Shown in pieces: positions 54,955 through 64,000 of a DNA stretch of 64,000 bases; within the stretch, counting starts at the first letter, position 1; each line of letters begins with the position of its first letter. This stretch comes from Gordonia sp. OPL2 (GTDB lineage: Bacteria; Actinomycetota; Actinomycetes; Mycobacteriales; Mycobacteriaceae), in assembly GCF_003797825.1 (NCBI RefSeq), contig NZ_RKME01000015.1:1-64000 (forward strand). Reading direction: 5' to 3'. The position numbers were made by a program, and so were the translations under genes. The notes beneath the pieces were generated by a model. It searched no databases. It saw only the letters and a list, made by a program, of their open reading frames with translations, and was not told the DNA's origin.

Positions 54955-57056
54955 GTCGTGGCCTCCGTCGTCGCGGACTGTCCCTGCGCTTGGATCGCGG
55001 TGATCGCGACCGTGTTGACGATGTCGGAGACGAGCGCACCTCGCGACAGGTCGTTGATCGGTTTGTTGAGCCCCTGCAGCACCGGGCCGATCGCGATGGC
55101 ATCGGCACTGCGCTGCACCGCCTTGTAGGTGTTGTTGCCGGTGTTGAGGTCGGGGAAGATCAGCACGGTCGCCTGCCCGGCCACCGGCGAGTCGGGCATC
55201 TTCGTCTCGGCGACACTGGGTTCGACGGCGGCGTCGTACTGGATCGGCCCCTCGACGAGGATCTCCGGTGCCCGTTCACGCACCAGTCCGGTCGCCACCC
55301 GGACCTTGTCGACGTCGGCGCCGGAACCTGATTGGCCGGTCGAGTACGACAGCATCGCCACACGCGGATCGATCCCGAACTGCGACGCGGTCTGCGCGGA
55401 CGAGATCGCGATGTCGGCCAGTTGCTCGTCGGTCGGGTCGGGAACGACGGCGCAGTCGCCGTAGGCCAACACCTTGTCGGCGAGGCACATGAAGAAGACG
55501 CTCGAGACCGTCGACACCCCTGGCGTCGTCTTGATGATCTCGAATGCCGGCCGGATGGTGTGAGCCGTGGTGTGCACGGCACCGGACACCATTCCGTCGG
55601 CACGGCCGGTGTGGACCATCATGGTGCCGAAGTAGGACACGTCGCGCATCGTCTCGACCGCGCGTTCGTGGTCCATCCCTTTGTGCTTGCGGAGCTCGGT
55701 GTAGATCGCGGCGAACTCGTCGACGATCTCCGACGTGTCCGGGTCGATGATGTCGACTCCTCCGATGTCCACGCCGAGTTCCTGTGCACGAGTTCGGATC
55801 ACATCCGGATCACCGAGCAGAGTGAGCCGCGCGACGCCACGTCGCAGCAGGCGGCCGGCAGCGCGCAGGATGCGGTCCTCCTCACCTTCGGGGAGCACGA
55901 TGTGCTTCTGGTCGGCGCGGGCGCGGGCGATGAGGTTGTACTCGAACATCTGTGGCGTGACCACCGACGGCGAGCGCACGTCGAGGACCTTCATCACCGC
56001 CTCCGGATTGACGTGTTCCTCCATCAACGCCAGCGCCGCCTCGATCTTTCGTGCCGAGCCGAGGCCGATCCGCCCCCGGGTGTGGGCGGCGGTACGAGCC
56101 GTCTCGTAGGTCCCCTGCTCACAGGAGATGATCGGCAGCGTCGGTTTGAGGCCGGCCACCAGCGCCTGGATCATCGGGTGCGGCCGCAGACCGCCGTTCA
56201 GGATGATGCCGGCGAGTCGCGGAAAGCCTTGTGCGGTATTCGCGTTGACGAGAGCTAGCAGGACGTCGGAGCGGTCCGCAGGGGTGATCACGACCGTGCC
56301 GTCGGTGAGCCGTTCGAGGATGTGTTCGACGGTCATGCCGCCGACCATGACCTTCAGCGCCTCGCGGTCGAGGAGGTCGTCGTCGCCGCTGTACATCACG
56401 GCGCCGAGGGCCTCCTTGAGCTCGGCCATGGTGGGGGCGAAGAGCACCGGGTCCTCGGGCAGACACCAGGTCGGCACACCCGTCTTCTCGACCTCCTTGC
56501 CGATGACGACCATCAACTCCGGTTCGCACCGGTTGACCACGACGGCCGCGGTGGTGGCGTGTGCCGCGGAGATCTCGGTCAGCAACAGGTCGGCGATGCC
56601 GTGGAGTTCGATCGCGCTGCGCCCGGTTGCCTTGATCGCCAGGATGATCGGGGCCGACAGGTTGGCCGCGATCCGCGCGTTGTAGCTGAGTTCGGACGGG
56701 TTTCCGACGTCGGTGTAGTCCGATCCGATGATCAGCACGGTGTCACATCGCGCCTCGACCGCATGGAACCTGGCGACGATCTCGCCGATCGCCCCGTCGG
56801 GGTCGGCGTGCACCTGGTCATAGGTGACGCCGATGCAGTCCTCGTAGGGGATGTCGACGGAATCGTGTTCGATCAGGAGGTCGAGGATGTAGTCGCGCTC
56901 CCCGGCCGCGCCGCGGGAGATCGGCCGGAACACACCGACGCGTCCCCCGGTCGCCGACAGCAGGGCCAACAGGCCCAGCGCGACGGTGGACTTACCGGTG
57001 TCCCCTTCGGCGGAGGCGAGGTAGATGCTGCTCGACGTCGCGGTGTCTGCACCCAT
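54951..57056 (-). CDS. pta: Phosphate acetyltransferase (long form)
   Basis: A 701-residue Pta that makes acetyl phosphate from acetyl-CoA. N-terminal P-loop-like domain ([17 protein letters not shown], about 14-30), central DRTGG domain (about 215-330), C-terminal catalytic PTA domain (about 375-695) with [10 protein letters not shown] and [21 protein letters not shown] 57056 follows TAGGGT (57068-57063) by 6 nt, suggesting leaderless expression of pta-ackA. Confidence 0.95.
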   Translation of the reverse strand: MGADTATSSSIYLASAEGDTGKSTVALGLLALLSATGGRVGVFRPISRGAAGERDYILDLLIEHDSVDIPYEDCIGVTYDQVHADPDGAIGEIVARFHAVEARCDTVLIIGSDYTDVGNPSELSYNARIAANLSAPIILAIKATGRSAIELHGIADLLLTEISAAHATTAAVVVNRCEPELMVVIGKEVEKTGVPTWCLPEDPVLFAPTMAELKEALGAVMYSGDDDLLDREALKVMVGGMTVEHILERLTDGTVVITPADRSDVLLALVNANTAQGFPRLAGIILNGGLRPHPMIQALVAGLKPTLPIISCEQGTYETARTAAHTRGRIGLGSARKIEAALALMEEHVNPEAVMKVLDVRSPSVVTPQMFEYNLIARARADQKHIVLPEGEEDRILRAAGRLLRRGVARLTLLGDPDVIRTRAQELGVDIGGVDIIDPDTSEIVDEFAAIYTELRKHKGMDHERAVETMRDVSYFGTMMVHTGRADGMVSGAVHTTAHTIRPAFEIIKTTPGVSTVSSVFFMCLADKVLAYGDCAVVPDPTDEQLADIAISSAQTASQFGIDPRVAMLSYSTGQSGSGADVDKVRVATGLVRERAPEILVEGPIQYDAAVEPSVAETKMPDSPVAGQATVLIFPDLNTGNNTYKAVQRSADAIAIGPVLQGLNKPINDLSRGALVSDIVNTVAITAIQAQGQSATTEATT

Positions 57057-57083
57057 GACGCCACCCTATCGGCAGCGACCGCC

Positions 57084-58766
57084 TCAGAGCAGGACGCCGG
57101 GGTTGCACACCCCCGTCGGGTCCAGGGTCTGCTTCATGGCACGCAGCGTCTCGAGTGCGAGATCGCCGATCTCGGCGTGATAGGCCACCCGGTGGTCGCG
57201 TCCGACCGCATGGTGATGGGTGATGCTCGCGCCGGCCGCACGGATCGCGTCGTTGGCGGCGGTCTTGGCCGCCGACCACTGCGCGATCGGGTCGTCGGTC
57301 TGCGGCGCGACGACGGTGAAGTACAGCGATGCGCCGGCCGGGTACACGTGGCTGATGTGACACATGACCAGTGGCGGCGTGCCGGCAGCGGTGAGCGTGT
57401 CGGTCAGGGCCGCCGTGACCGCCGAGCGCAGGTCACTCAGCCGGGACCAGTACGTGACCGTCTCGAGCGTCTCGACCAGCACTCCGGCGTCGAGCAGGGG
57501 GTCACGAAGATAGGGTCCGCGGAATCGTCCGGTCCGCCAAGCCTCGCCGGGCCCGGTGCCCAGGGCCGTTCCGCCGAGGCGTTCGAGGACGGACGTGGCG
57601 GCGGTACGGCGGATCTCGGCCTCGGTGCGCTCACCCTCGAAGCCGACGACGACCAGACATCCGTCGATTGCGGCCACGTCTTCGCCGACACCGGCCGCGG
57701 CGGGATCGGCGAGATTGACCGCGGTCTCCATCTCGTCGGAGAGACGGACCACCGTCGGCATCGGACCGTCCTGGACGAGTGCCCGCAGTGCTGCTGCGCC
57801 GGAATCGAAGTCGTCGAAGCGCCAGCCCTCGAACACGCGATGGGACGGCCGCGGGTGGATGCGGACGGTCACCGCGGTGATGATGCCGAGCACCCCCTCG
57901 GAACCCAGGAACAACTGGCGGAGGTCCGGTCCGGCCGCCGACCGCGGGGCGGTACCGACCTCGATGGTGCCGCGCGGCGTCGCCACGACCAGGGCCTCGA
58001 CCATCTCGTCGAACCGGCCGTAACCCGCCGACGACTGACCCGCCGATCGCGTGGCCGCGTATCCGCCGAGTCCCGCGCCCTCATAGGACTGGGGAAAGTG
58101 TCCGAGCGTGAATCCCTTGGCCCGCAACAGCTCTTCGGCCTGCACACCGCGCAGACCGGCCTGCAGCGTCGCGGTCCGGGAGACCTCGTCGATGTCGACC
58201 AGGCGATCCAGACGCGCGAGGTCGACACTCACCACACCCGCGAATCCCGCACGGTCCGGCGCGAGTCCCCCGACCACCGACGTCCCGCCGGTGAACGGCA
58301 CGACGGCGACCCGGTGCTCGGCGCAGATCTGCAGGATCCGCAGGACGTCGTCGTGCGACCCGGGCGTGACGACGAGGTCGGGGGCATCCGTGCCGTCGCC
58401 GGCCCGTAGCGCCAGGATGTCCGGGGTCGAGTACCCGCGGGTGTGGTCGATGCGGGCGCGGTGGTCGTCGGTGACGTGATCGGCACCGAGCGCCTCGATC
58501 AGCGCGGACCGCGCCGCCGACGGCACCGCGGGGTCCGCCAGGGTGATCTCGTCCGGATCGACACCGGTCCGGTCGCCGCGGTCGGTGGCGAGCCCGGCGG
58601 CCGCCTCCGGAAGCCGGCCGGGCGTCGCGGGGTCGCCCCAGCGCGGCCGGCGCATGTGCACCGCGGGCAGGGCCGTCTCATCGACCGGCGTCGTCTCCCG
58701 TGGGACGTCCGCACCGGCGTCCGATGGGCTCGTGTCGGTCGTGTTGTCGGTGGTCAGATCGTTCAC
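57084..58766 (-). CDS. FAD-binding oxidase, alkyl-DHAP-synthase-like
   Basis: A 560-residue VAO-family flavoenzyme. The FAD-binding domain (about 125-265) has VPFTGGTSVVGGL and AGLGGYAATRSAGQSSAGYGRF. The C-terminal part has HHHAVGRDHRVAYHAEIG and the ending MKQTLDPTGVCNPGVLL, like alkyldihydroxyacetonephosphate synthase and its actinobacterial homologues. A RRPRWGDPA segment near residue 38 is also AGPS-like. The substrate may be an acyl-DHAP or 2-hydroxyacid. GTG 58766 follows GGAGG by 8 nt. Confidence 0.82.
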   Translation of the reverse strand: MNDLTTDNTTDTSPSDAGADVPRETTPVDETALPAVHMRRPRWGDPATPGRLPEAAAGLATDRGDRTGVDPDEITLADPAVPSAARSALIEALGADHVTDDHRARIDHTRGYSTPDILALRAGDGTDAPDLVVTPGSHDDVLRILQICAEHRVAVVPFTGGTSVVGGLAPDRAGFAGVVSVDLARLDRLVDIDEVSRTATLQAGLRGVQAEELLRAKGFTLGHFPQSYEGAGLGGYAATRSAGQSSAGYGRFDEMVEALVVATPRGTIEVGTAPRSAAGPDLRQLFLGSEGVLGIITAVTVRIHPRPSHRVFEGWRFDDFDSGAAALRALVQDGPMPTVVRLSDEMETAVNLADPAAAGVGEDVAAIDGCLVVVGFEGERTEAEIRRTAATSVLERLGGTALGTGPGEAWRTGRFRGPYLRDPLLDAGVLVETLETVTYWSRLSDLRSAVTAALTDTLTAAGTPPLVMCHISHVYPAGASLYFTVVAPQTDDPIAQWSAAKTAANDAIRAAGASITHHHAVGRDHRVAYHAEIGDLALETLRAMKQTLDPTGVCNPGVLL

Positions 58767-58798
58767 GATGCAGGCCTCCCCCTCCGGTGAACGTCAGC

Positions 58799-58817
58799 GT
58801 TACACTTTCACACTAAC
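58799..58817. promoter_or_regulatory. Possible TetR operator upstream of the AGPS-like gene
   Basis: GTTA (58799-58802) and TAAC (58814-58817) are inverted arms in an AT-richer stretch between the flavoenzyme start and the TetR gene end. The arms are short, so this is weak. Confidence 0.3.
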
Positions 58818-58864
58818 TGTCACGCGGCGATAGGCCCAGGCCGGGTTCGAAGTGACTCGAATCC

Positions 58865-59413
58865 TTACTTCACGATCGCACGCACGACCAGGTCGGCGAT
58901 CTCCTCGTCGGAGAGCGCGCTGTCGGGGATGAGCATCAACGAGTAGATCGTGCGCACCAGGAACTCGGCCGCGCCCTGCGAGCTCGGGTAGAGCTGATCG
59001 CCGATCTCCGGCTCGAGGTCGGGCAGGGTCTCCGCGACGATCTGGTGGATCAAAGTCGGTCCTGCGCCGTCTTTCGTGGTGACCAGCGCCCGCACGATCT
59101 CCTCCGGCTCGTTCCGCAGGATGTATTGCAGCGCTTCGTGTTCCCGGATGTAGGGCAGCACGTTGCGGATCTGTGCGCGCACCTTGCCCGCCGGATCGGG
59201 CGCCGTGTCGGACCACTCACGCAGTTTCACCCGCAGAGTCGCGACCTCACGCTCGACGATCGCCGCGACGAGCGCGTCCCGGCCGCCGAACATCCGGTAG
59301 GCGGTCGCGCGGGCCACTCCGGCCTGACGCGCGACAGAGGTCAGACTCAACGCCTTGGCGCCGAAGCGGGAGACGACGGCGACTCCCACGTCGACCATGC
59401 GGTCACGATCCAT
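58865..59413 (-). CDS. TetR-family regulator
   Basis: A 182-residue TetR regulator. The HTH at about residues 5-50 has LTSVARQAGVARATAYRMFGGRDALVAAIV. The ligand domain is short. ATG 59413 follows TACCGT (59427-59422) by 8 nt, consistent with a leaderless message. It lies 98 nt upstream of the AGPS-like gene on the same strand and probably controls it. Confidence 0.86.
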   Translation of the reverse strand: MDRDRMVDVGVAVVSRFGAKALSLTSVARQAGVARATAYRMFGGRDALVAAIVEREVATLRVKLREWSDTAPDPAGKVRAQIRNVLPYIREHEALQYILRNEPEEIVRALVTTKDGAGPTLIHQIVAETLPDLEPEIGDQLYPSSQGAAEFLVRTIYSLMLIPDSALSDEEIADLVVRAIVK

Positions 59414-59482
59414 GGCTCACAACGGTATCGGAGATCGGTGGTGCCGGAGAACGACCATGTCCGGTCGCATCTCCGAGTCGGC

Positions 59483-60127
59483 TCAGCCGACCGGCGGGGT
59501 CGTCGTCGTGGTGGTCGTGCGCGGCGGCTCGTCCGTGGGTACGAGCGGCCGGACCGGAGCCGACGGCGATGGTTCCTCGGTGAGGGTGGGGGTGATCGTC
59601 GTGGTCGTGCGACGCGGAGGCGCGGGCAGGGTCACCGTCGGGGAGGCGGTCCGCTCGGGTGGGGCGGGCCGGACGAACTGGCTGCGCGTCGGTGTCCGAC
59701 GTTCCGGAGCGGCGAAGCGCGCGGTGAAGACCGCAGTCCGGGAGACCTCCTTGCCCACCGGCACCGCACTCTGACAATCGATCACGTACGCCTGTGCCCC
59801 GGCGAGCGCCGACGTCGCCGACACCACCCCCCGCTGCTTCGGCGCCAGCGTGGTCGAGGCGACCGGCTGCGTGGCGCCGACGCGGCCGAGCGTGCAGACA
59901 ACGGGGACGGGCGCAGACCCGTTGTTGCGCAACTCCACCCGGACAGTCCGGTCGGTGACGCGGAAACCACAATCGGGAGCGGGTCCGACACCGGAGAAGG
60001 AACCGCATGACGAGGTGACGAACGACGGGGCCGCGGCTGTCGGCGACGGGCCGATCACCGCGATCGTGATGCCGCTGCCGGCAGCGACGACCGCCGCGGC
60101 AGCGATGGGAACCGTCAGCTTGCGCAT
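59483..60127 (-). CDS. Secreted protein with Pro/Thr-rich tail
   Basis: A 214-residue exported protein. The signal peptide (MRKLTVPIAAAAVVAAGSG) ends near ITIAVIGPSPTAAAP. A compact domain (about 50-135) contains four Cys (SSCG, PDCGF, VVCTLG, VIDCQS), allowing two disulfides. The last 75 residues are Pro/Thr/Arg-rich (RRTTTTITPTLTEEPS, RTTTTTTTPPVG), a likely cell-wall-spanning or glycosylated linker. ATG 60127 has GAGGAGA upstream. No known family recognised. Confidence 0.72.
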   Translation of the reverse strand: MRKLTVPIAAAAVVAAGSGITIAVIGPSPTAAAPSFVTSSCGSFSGVGPAPDCGFRVTDRTVRVELRNNGSAPVPVVCTLGRVGATQPVASTTLAPKQRGVVSATSALAGAQAYVIDCQSAVPVGKEVSRTAVFTARFAAPERRTPTRSQFVRPAPPERTASPTVTLPAPPRRTTTTITPTLTEEPSPSAPVRPLVPTDEPPRTTTTTTTPPVG

Positions 60128-60227
60128 GCGAATCTCTCCTCGACGGTCCCGGCTGGGTCGCGGGGTCACCGTGTCGTCTCGGGGTCACGGTCGTGTTCGG
60201 ACCACGGTCATGTACCCGCTTATGAGA

Positions 60228-61196
60228 TTAGCCAGTTCCGGACGAACTCGGCACCCCCTCGTCGTCGGGGATCCCGACGCACCGGTCGGTGCGACGCGTT
60301 GGCCACCGCACCAGACCGCGCCCGATCGCCACACCGGCGAGGCACAGGACGCCACCGACGACCCGCAGGGCCGACGGAAGCTCGCCGAGGAACAGCCACG
60401 ACATCCCGATGACGATCGCCGGGACCACGAGGGTGGTCGCCGCCATCGCGCCGGCATCGGTCCGCGACAGCGCATACGCCCAGGTGGTGAACGCGATCGC
60501 CGTCGGTCCGACACCCAGGAAGACGATCGCGACGAGCTCGCCGGCACTCGCGGCGCCGAGTTCACGCACCGCGGTGGGCGCGAACGGAAGGGTGGCCACG
60601 AGCCCGGCCACCGCACCGAGCCAGGTCGCCATGACTGCGTCCACCTCGCGCAAGGCGACCTTCTGCAGCAACACCCCGGCCGCGTAGAGCACCGCCGACA
60701 TCAGTCCCAGCACCAGACCGAGCCAGTCGGCGTGCGCGCCGTCGCCGCCGGCCGTGATCAGGACGACCCCGCCGAACGCGACGACGATCCCGACCACCAG
60801 CGACCGGGTGAAGCCCTCGCCGAGGAAGAACCCGGCGTAGATCGCGACGATGATGGGCGCGACGTTCACCAGCAGCGCGGCCGTCCCGGCGTCGAGATGC
60901 TGTTCGGCCCAGTTCAGCAGCACGCTGTAGCCGCCGAACCAGGCGACGCCGTACGCGATGACCAGCCCGAGTGCCCGACCGCGGGGCCATCCCGGACGTG
61001 GCGCCATACGGCCTGCCGTCCGCATTCGGGTGACCACGAGGACGGCGGTGAGGGCGACGACGCCGAACAGCAACCGGAGGAAGGCCATCGGGCCGGGTGA
61101 GAACACCGGGCCGAGGTCGCGGATGACGACGAATGCCGACGCCCACAGCACGACGGTGACGGTCGCGGCGACGGCGGGCAGAGGGATCGTGCGCAT
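60228..61196 (-). CDS. EamA-family (DMT) transporter
   Basis: A 322-residue ten-helix EamA exporter with two five-helix repeats: LWASAFVVIRDLGPVFSPGPMAFLRLL near the N-terminus and LNWAEQHLDAGTAALLVNVAPI after TM3. The second repeat ends with FLGELPSALRVVGGVLCLAGVA. ATG 61196 has GGTGGG just upstream; ATG 61208 is an alternative. Divergent from a LysR regulator, a common pairing for metabolite exporters. Confidence 0.88.
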   Translation of the reverse strand: MRTIPLPAVAATVTVVLWASAFVVIRDLGPVFSPGPMAFLRLLFGVVALTAVLVVTRMRTAGRMAPRPGWPRGRALGLVIAYGVAWFGGYSVLLNWAEQHLDAGTAALLVNVAPIIVAIYAGFFLGEGFTRSLVVGIVVAFGGVVLITAGGDGAHADWLGLVLGLMSAVLYAAGVLLQKVALREVDAVMATWLGAVAGLVATLPFAPTAVRELGAASAGELVAIVFLGVGPTAIAFTTWAYALSRTDAGAMAATTLVVPAIVIGMSWLFLGELPSALRVVGGVLCLAGVAIGRGLVRWPTRRTDRCVGIPDDEGVPSSSGTG

Positions 61197-61242
61197 GCCC
61201 ACCAGCATCGCGGCCGAAAGACGTAAGCACAAGTGACTTTTC

Positions 61243-61272
61243 ATTGCCGACAATTAAGCATCGCTGTAGCGT
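61243..61272. promoter_or_regulatory. LysR promoter and candidate LysR operator
   Basis: TTGCCG (61244-61249) and TAGCGT (61267-61272) are 17 bp apart, and the LysR ATG follows 7 nt later (leaderless). The -35 is embedded in an inverted repeat ATTG-CCGA-CAAT (61243-61254), a plausible LysR half-site pair. Confidence 0.6.
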
Positions 61273-61279
61273 TGCGTCC

Positions 61280-62200
61280 ATGATCGATGCACACCGTCTA
61301 CGCGTGTTCCGGGCCGTCGTCGCGGAAGGCTCCATCGGAGGGGCGGCGGGTGCCCTTGGGTACACGTCGTCGGCGGTCAGTCAGCAGATCGCCACCCTGC
61401 AGCGCGAGACCGGCCTGGCCCTCATCGAACGTGACGGCCGCGGGGTGCTGCCCACCGAGGCCGGTCGCATCCTGGCCGACGAATCGGCAGGCGTCTTCGA
61501 TCACCTGGCCCGGATCGAAGGAGTGATCCACGATCTACGGGAAGGACGCGCCGGGCGCCTGTCGATGAATTACTTCGCCTCTGCGGGCACGACGTGGATA
61601 CCGCCCATCGTCGCGTCGATCACGCGAGAGTTCCCCGACATCCGTCTCGATCTCCGGCTCGTCGAGTTGGTCGAGGAGGGGCGGCCGGGACCCGACGTCG
61701 AGGTGTACGTGGCGGGCGCCGCGACGTCGGCGATGACCGGCTACGACTGCCTGCCGTTGGTGACCGAGCCGTATTACGCAGTGGTCCACGCCGATTCGGA
61801 CCTCGCGGGACGCGAGCGGGTGACGCTGGCCGAGTTGAGCACGCGGCCCTGGGTGGACAACGACATCGCCCGCGGACCGTGCCGCCAGACGTTGCTCGAT
61901 GCCTGCACGGCTGTGGGATTCACCCCTGATTTCGCCGTGCAGACCCAGGACTACCCGACCGCGACCCGGTTCGTGGCGGCCGGCGTGGGCCTCACCGTAG
62001 TTCCCGAACTCGCGCTCGTGGGGCTCCCCGACGGAGTGGTCGCCGTCCGCATCGACGATCCGACCCCGACCCGGTCGATCTGGGTGCGCCGGCACCACCG
62101 GGTGGCCGGTCATCATGCGGTCGACCGCATCGTGGATCTCCTCCACGATGCGGTCGGCGCGACGACGGTCCCCGCCGGTCCGACGGAGTCCGGCAGCTAG
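61280..62200 (+). CDS. LysR-family regulator
   Basis: A 306-residue LysR regulator. The HTH (residues 1-65) includes [41 protein letters not shown]. The substrate-binding domain runs from about 90 to 295. ATG 61280 is 7 nt after TAGCGT. Divergent from the EamA transporter, which it probably activates when a metabolite accumulates. Its stop overlaps the opposing fgd1 stop in a shared CTAG. Confidence 0.9.
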   Translation: MIDAHRLRVFRAVVAEGSIGGAAGALGYTSSAVSQQIATLQRETGLALIERDGRGVLPTEAGRILADESAGVFDHLARIEGVIHDLREGRAGRLSMNYFASAGTTWIPPIVASITREFPDIRLDLRLVELVEEGRPGPDVEVYVAGAATSAMTGYDCLPLVTEPYYAVVHADSDLAGRERVTLAELSTRPWVDNDIARGPCRQTLLDACTAVGFTPDFAVQTQDYPTATRFVAAGVGLTVVPELALVGLPDGVVAVRIDDPTPTRSIWVRRHHRVAGHHAVDRIVDLLHDAVGATTVPAGPTESGS

Positions 62201-63213
62201 ACGCTGAGCTTACGGAGCCGAGGCGCGAGATCCTTCTCGAAGTTGGTGAGGAAGCGCTGCTGGTCGTGCCCGGGGGCATGGAACACGAGATGGTTGAGCC
62301 CGGAGTCGGTGTAGAACTTCACCTTCTCCACCGCCTCATCCGGATCCGAGGCCACGATCCACCGCTTCGCCACCTGCTCGATCGGCAACTCGTCGGCCAG
62401 GCGCTCCATCTCCGTCGACGAGTTCACACTGTGCTTCTGCTCCGCGGTCAACGACAACGGCGCCCAGAACCGCGTGTTCTCCAGCGCCAGCTCGGGGTCC
62501 GGATCGTAGGAGATCTTGATCTCGATCATCCGATCGATCTTCTCGAAATCCCGCTCGGCCTTTTCCGCACCCTCCTTGACCGCCGGGATCAACTTCTCCT
62601 GATACAGCTCCGCGCCTTTGCCCGAGGTACAGATGAAACCGTCCCCCGCGCGCCCGGCGTACCGCGCCACGACCGGACCGCCTGCGGCCACGTAGACCGG
62701 GATCGGCTGCTCGGGAACGTCGTACATGTACGCACCCTGCGTGTGGTAGTACTCGCCGTCGAAGTCGACCTCTTCGCCGGTCCACAGTTCCCGCATGAGC
62801 TTGATCGACTCACGCAGGCGCGCGAAGCGCTCCTTGAACTCCGGCCACTCCCCCTGGAAACCGGTCGCGTACTCGTTCAGCGCCTCACCGGTGCCCACCC
62901 CGAGCATGATGCGCCCCGGATACAGGCACCCCATCGTCGCGAACGCCTGCGCGATCACCGCCGGGTTGTAGCGGAACGTCGGCGTCATCACCGAGGTCCC
63001 GATCTGCACCCGCTTCGTGCGTTCGCCGACAGCGGCCATCCACGCCAGCGAGAACGGCGCATGTCCACCGTTGTGCCGCCACGGCTGGAAATGATCACTC
63101 ACCGCGACCGAGTCCATCCCGTGCTCCTCGGCCGCCACCGCGATCTCGACCAACTCACGCGGATCGAACTGCTCCGCCGACGCCTTGAAACCGAGCTTGA
63201 GTTCTGCTGACAT
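62197..63213 (-). CDS. fgd1: F420-dependent glucose-6-phosphate dehydrogenase
   Basis: A 338-residue luciferase-like F420 enzyme that oxidises glucose-6-phosphate and reduces F420. It is nearly co-linear with M. tuberculosis Rv0407: [105 protein letters not shown] 63213 has GAGG 6 nt upstream; the frame opening at 63264 is longer than the family. It supplies reduced F420 to other enzymes. Confidence 0.96.
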   Translation of the reverse strand: MSAELKLGFKASAEQFDPRELVEIAVAAEEHGMDSVAVSDHFQPWRHNGGHAPFSLAWMAAVGERTKRVQIGTSVMTPTFRYNPAVIAQAFATMGCLYPGRIMLGVGTGEALNEYATGFQGEWPEFKERFARLRESIKLMRELWTGEEVDFDGEYYHTQGAYMYDVPEQPIPVYVAAGGPVVARYAGRAGDGFICTSGKGAELYQEKLIPAVKEGAEKAERDFEKIDRMIEIKISYDPDPELALENTRFWAPLSLTAEQKHSVNSSTEMERLADELPIEQVAKRWIVASDPDEAVEKVKFYTDSGLNHLVFHAPGHDQQRFLTNFEKDLAPRLRKLSV

Positions 63214-63418
63214 GTCTGACCTCGTTCCTGCCGGCCGCGGCCGTCGAGCTCGCGGACTTCTCACCGATCGATCACTCTGTGACCAACGTACTCAGCCCGA
63301 ACGGTTGCGCCGACGCGAGGCGGGTCAGTCCGACGGGAACGTGGCGCCGGAGGCGGGGTTCCCGCTGCGCCGACGGCGCGGTCGGCGCCGGTTCGCAACC
63401 CGTTCGTGACGGTCCGGG

Positions 63419-63449
63419 TGGACTTCAAGTGAACTTGAAGTTCTACCGT
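63419..63449 (+). promoter_or_regulatory. MerR/SoxR-type promoter with palindromic operator
   Basis: TGGACT (63419-63424) and TACCGT (63444-63449) are 19 bp apart, the over-long spacer typical of MerR-family-regulated promoters. The palindrome ACTTCAAG-TGAA-CTTGAAGT (63422-63441) nearly fills that spacer. The ABC gene ATG follows the -10 by exactly 7 nt. The regulator is not encoded in the window. Confidence 0.75.
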
Positions 63450-63456
63450 GGTCGGC

Positions 63457-64000
63457 ATGAGCATGGAATCGGTGGGCTGGGACACCATGTACAAGTCGAT
63501 GAACGCGCCACAGGCGCGGGCGCTCAAGGGCGAACGCCGGGCAACGCTACGCCGGATCGCCGGCTTCGCGCGGCCCCATCGCCGGCGGATCGCGGTGTTC
63601 CTGGTGTTGTCGGTGGTGACTGCACTGTTGACTGTGGTGACGCCGTTGCTGGCCGGGCGGGTGGTCAATCTGATCACCGGCGCCGAGAGCGGAGCCGACG
63701 GCGGGTCGGGCCCGGCCATCGTCGGACTGGCCTTGTTGATCGCCCTGATCGCCATCGTCGAGGCCGCCGCCGGAATCGGCACGCGCTGGTTCTCGGCCAA
63801 CATCGGTGAGGGCCTCATCCTCGACCTGCGCCGATCGGTGTTCGATCACGTCCAGAAGATGCCGGTCGCGTTCTTCACCCGGACGCGGACCGGCGCCCTG
63901 GTGAGCCGCCTCAACAACGACGTCATCGGGGCACAACGTGCGTTCAGCGACACGCTGTCGGGCGTGGTGTCCAACGCCGTCACCCTCCTGCTGACGCTCG
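63457..64000 (+). CDS. ABC exporter (membrane domain), truncated by the window end
   Basis: At least 181 residues of a type I ABC exporter. After a short cytosolic N-terminus (MESVGWDTMYKSMNAP), helix-rich sequence includes RRIAVFLVLSVVTALLTVVTPLLAGRVVNLITG and the coupling-helix region LRRSVFDHVQKMPVAFFTRTRTGALVSRLNNDV. The nucleotide-binding domain must lie beyond the window. ATG 63457 is 7 nt after TACCGT (leaderless). The MerR-type promoter suggests induction by a toxic compound, as for a drug exporter. Confidence 0.88.
   Translation, partial: MSMESVGWDTMYKSMNAPQARALKGERRATLRRIAGFARPHRRRIAVFLVLSVVTALLTVVTPLLAGRVVNLITGAESGADGGSGPAIVGLALLIALIAIVEAAAGIGTRWFSANIGEGLILDLRRSVFDHVQKMPVAFFTRTRTGALVSRLNNDVIGAQRAFSDTLSGVVSNAVTLLLTL

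Noticed and set aside
56322..58409. 695-codon open frame on the plus strand across pta and the AGPS-like gene
   Set aside because: Shadow frame spanning two real minus-strand genes and their intergenic gap; composition is biased and no family is recognisable.
63422..63441. Naming the palindrome a SoxR box
   Set aside because: It resembles the SoxR box, but other MerR-family regulators use similar sequences and no regulator gene is in the window.

Overview
The window is high-GC actinobacterial DNA, most likely from Gordonia or a close relative in the mycolate-containing Mycobacteriales. The reasons are gene content and order. The block fgd1 ... pta-ackA / pknG-glnH-glnX / mutT3 / thiE / thiO-thiS-thiG follows the Mycobacterium tuberculosis Rv0407-Rv0417 region. 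plsB, a HAD-PlsC fusion and a WS/DGAT acyltransferase follow the order of Rv2482c-Rv2484c. There is also F420-dependent enzymology, frequent GTG starts and many apparently leaderless genes. Bases 1-34 are a Nextera/Tn5 sequencing adapter, so position 1 is an untrimmed contig end. No rRNA, tRNA, CRISPR array, insertion sequence or prophage was seen.

Layout. 0.2-5.1 kb: a MarR-controlled operon of a triple transthyretin-like (CarboxypepD_reg-like) protein, a YceI fusion and a 14-TM MFS exporter with the same domains on its tail. 5.4-10.1 kb: a TetR/DUF418 divergent pair, an orphan D12-class adenine methyltransferase, a luciferase-like oxidoreductase and paired SMR exporters. 10.3-11.5 kb: an Xre/RES toxin-antitoxin module. 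11.5-17.5 kb: a TetR gene and a branched-chain-amino-acid-type ABC importer with fused permeases. 17.6-31.5 kb: an MFS exporter, DUF389 protein, alkylsulfatase, Sap/GAP protein, SulP transporter, tiny secreted peptide, guanine deaminase, ATP-grasp protein, EamA-like membrane protein, SCO6745-like protein, SnoaL-like protein and phosphoribosyltransferase. 31.6-36.8 kb: glycerolipid/wax-ester acyltransferase operon. 37-43.8 kb: large LuxR regulator, two-gene ABC exporter, TetR and an MpaB/Lcp-type oxygenase.

44-57 kb is the conserved core. A TPP-riboswitch-controlled thiO-thiS-thiG operon is divergent from thiE. Next come an attenuator-like leader and a free-standing LeuA regulatory domain, then mutT3, the glnX-glnH-pknG amino-acid-sensing kinase operon and pta-ackA. 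From 57 to 62 kb an AGPS-like flavoenzyme, TetR, a secreted protein, an EamA transporter and LysR lie between pta and fgd1, which are adjacent in M. tuberculosis. The window ends inside an ABC exporter whose promoter has a MerR/SoxR-type layout.

Convergent gene ends mostly carry hairpins or copies of two dispersed repeat families. The points most worth following up are the shared transthyretin-like domains across the MarR-YceI-MFS operon, the seven-copy Thr repeat at the PknG N-terminus, the Ile-Leu-Val leader/attenuator before the LeuA-domain gene, the MerR-type promoter at the right end and the repeat families.
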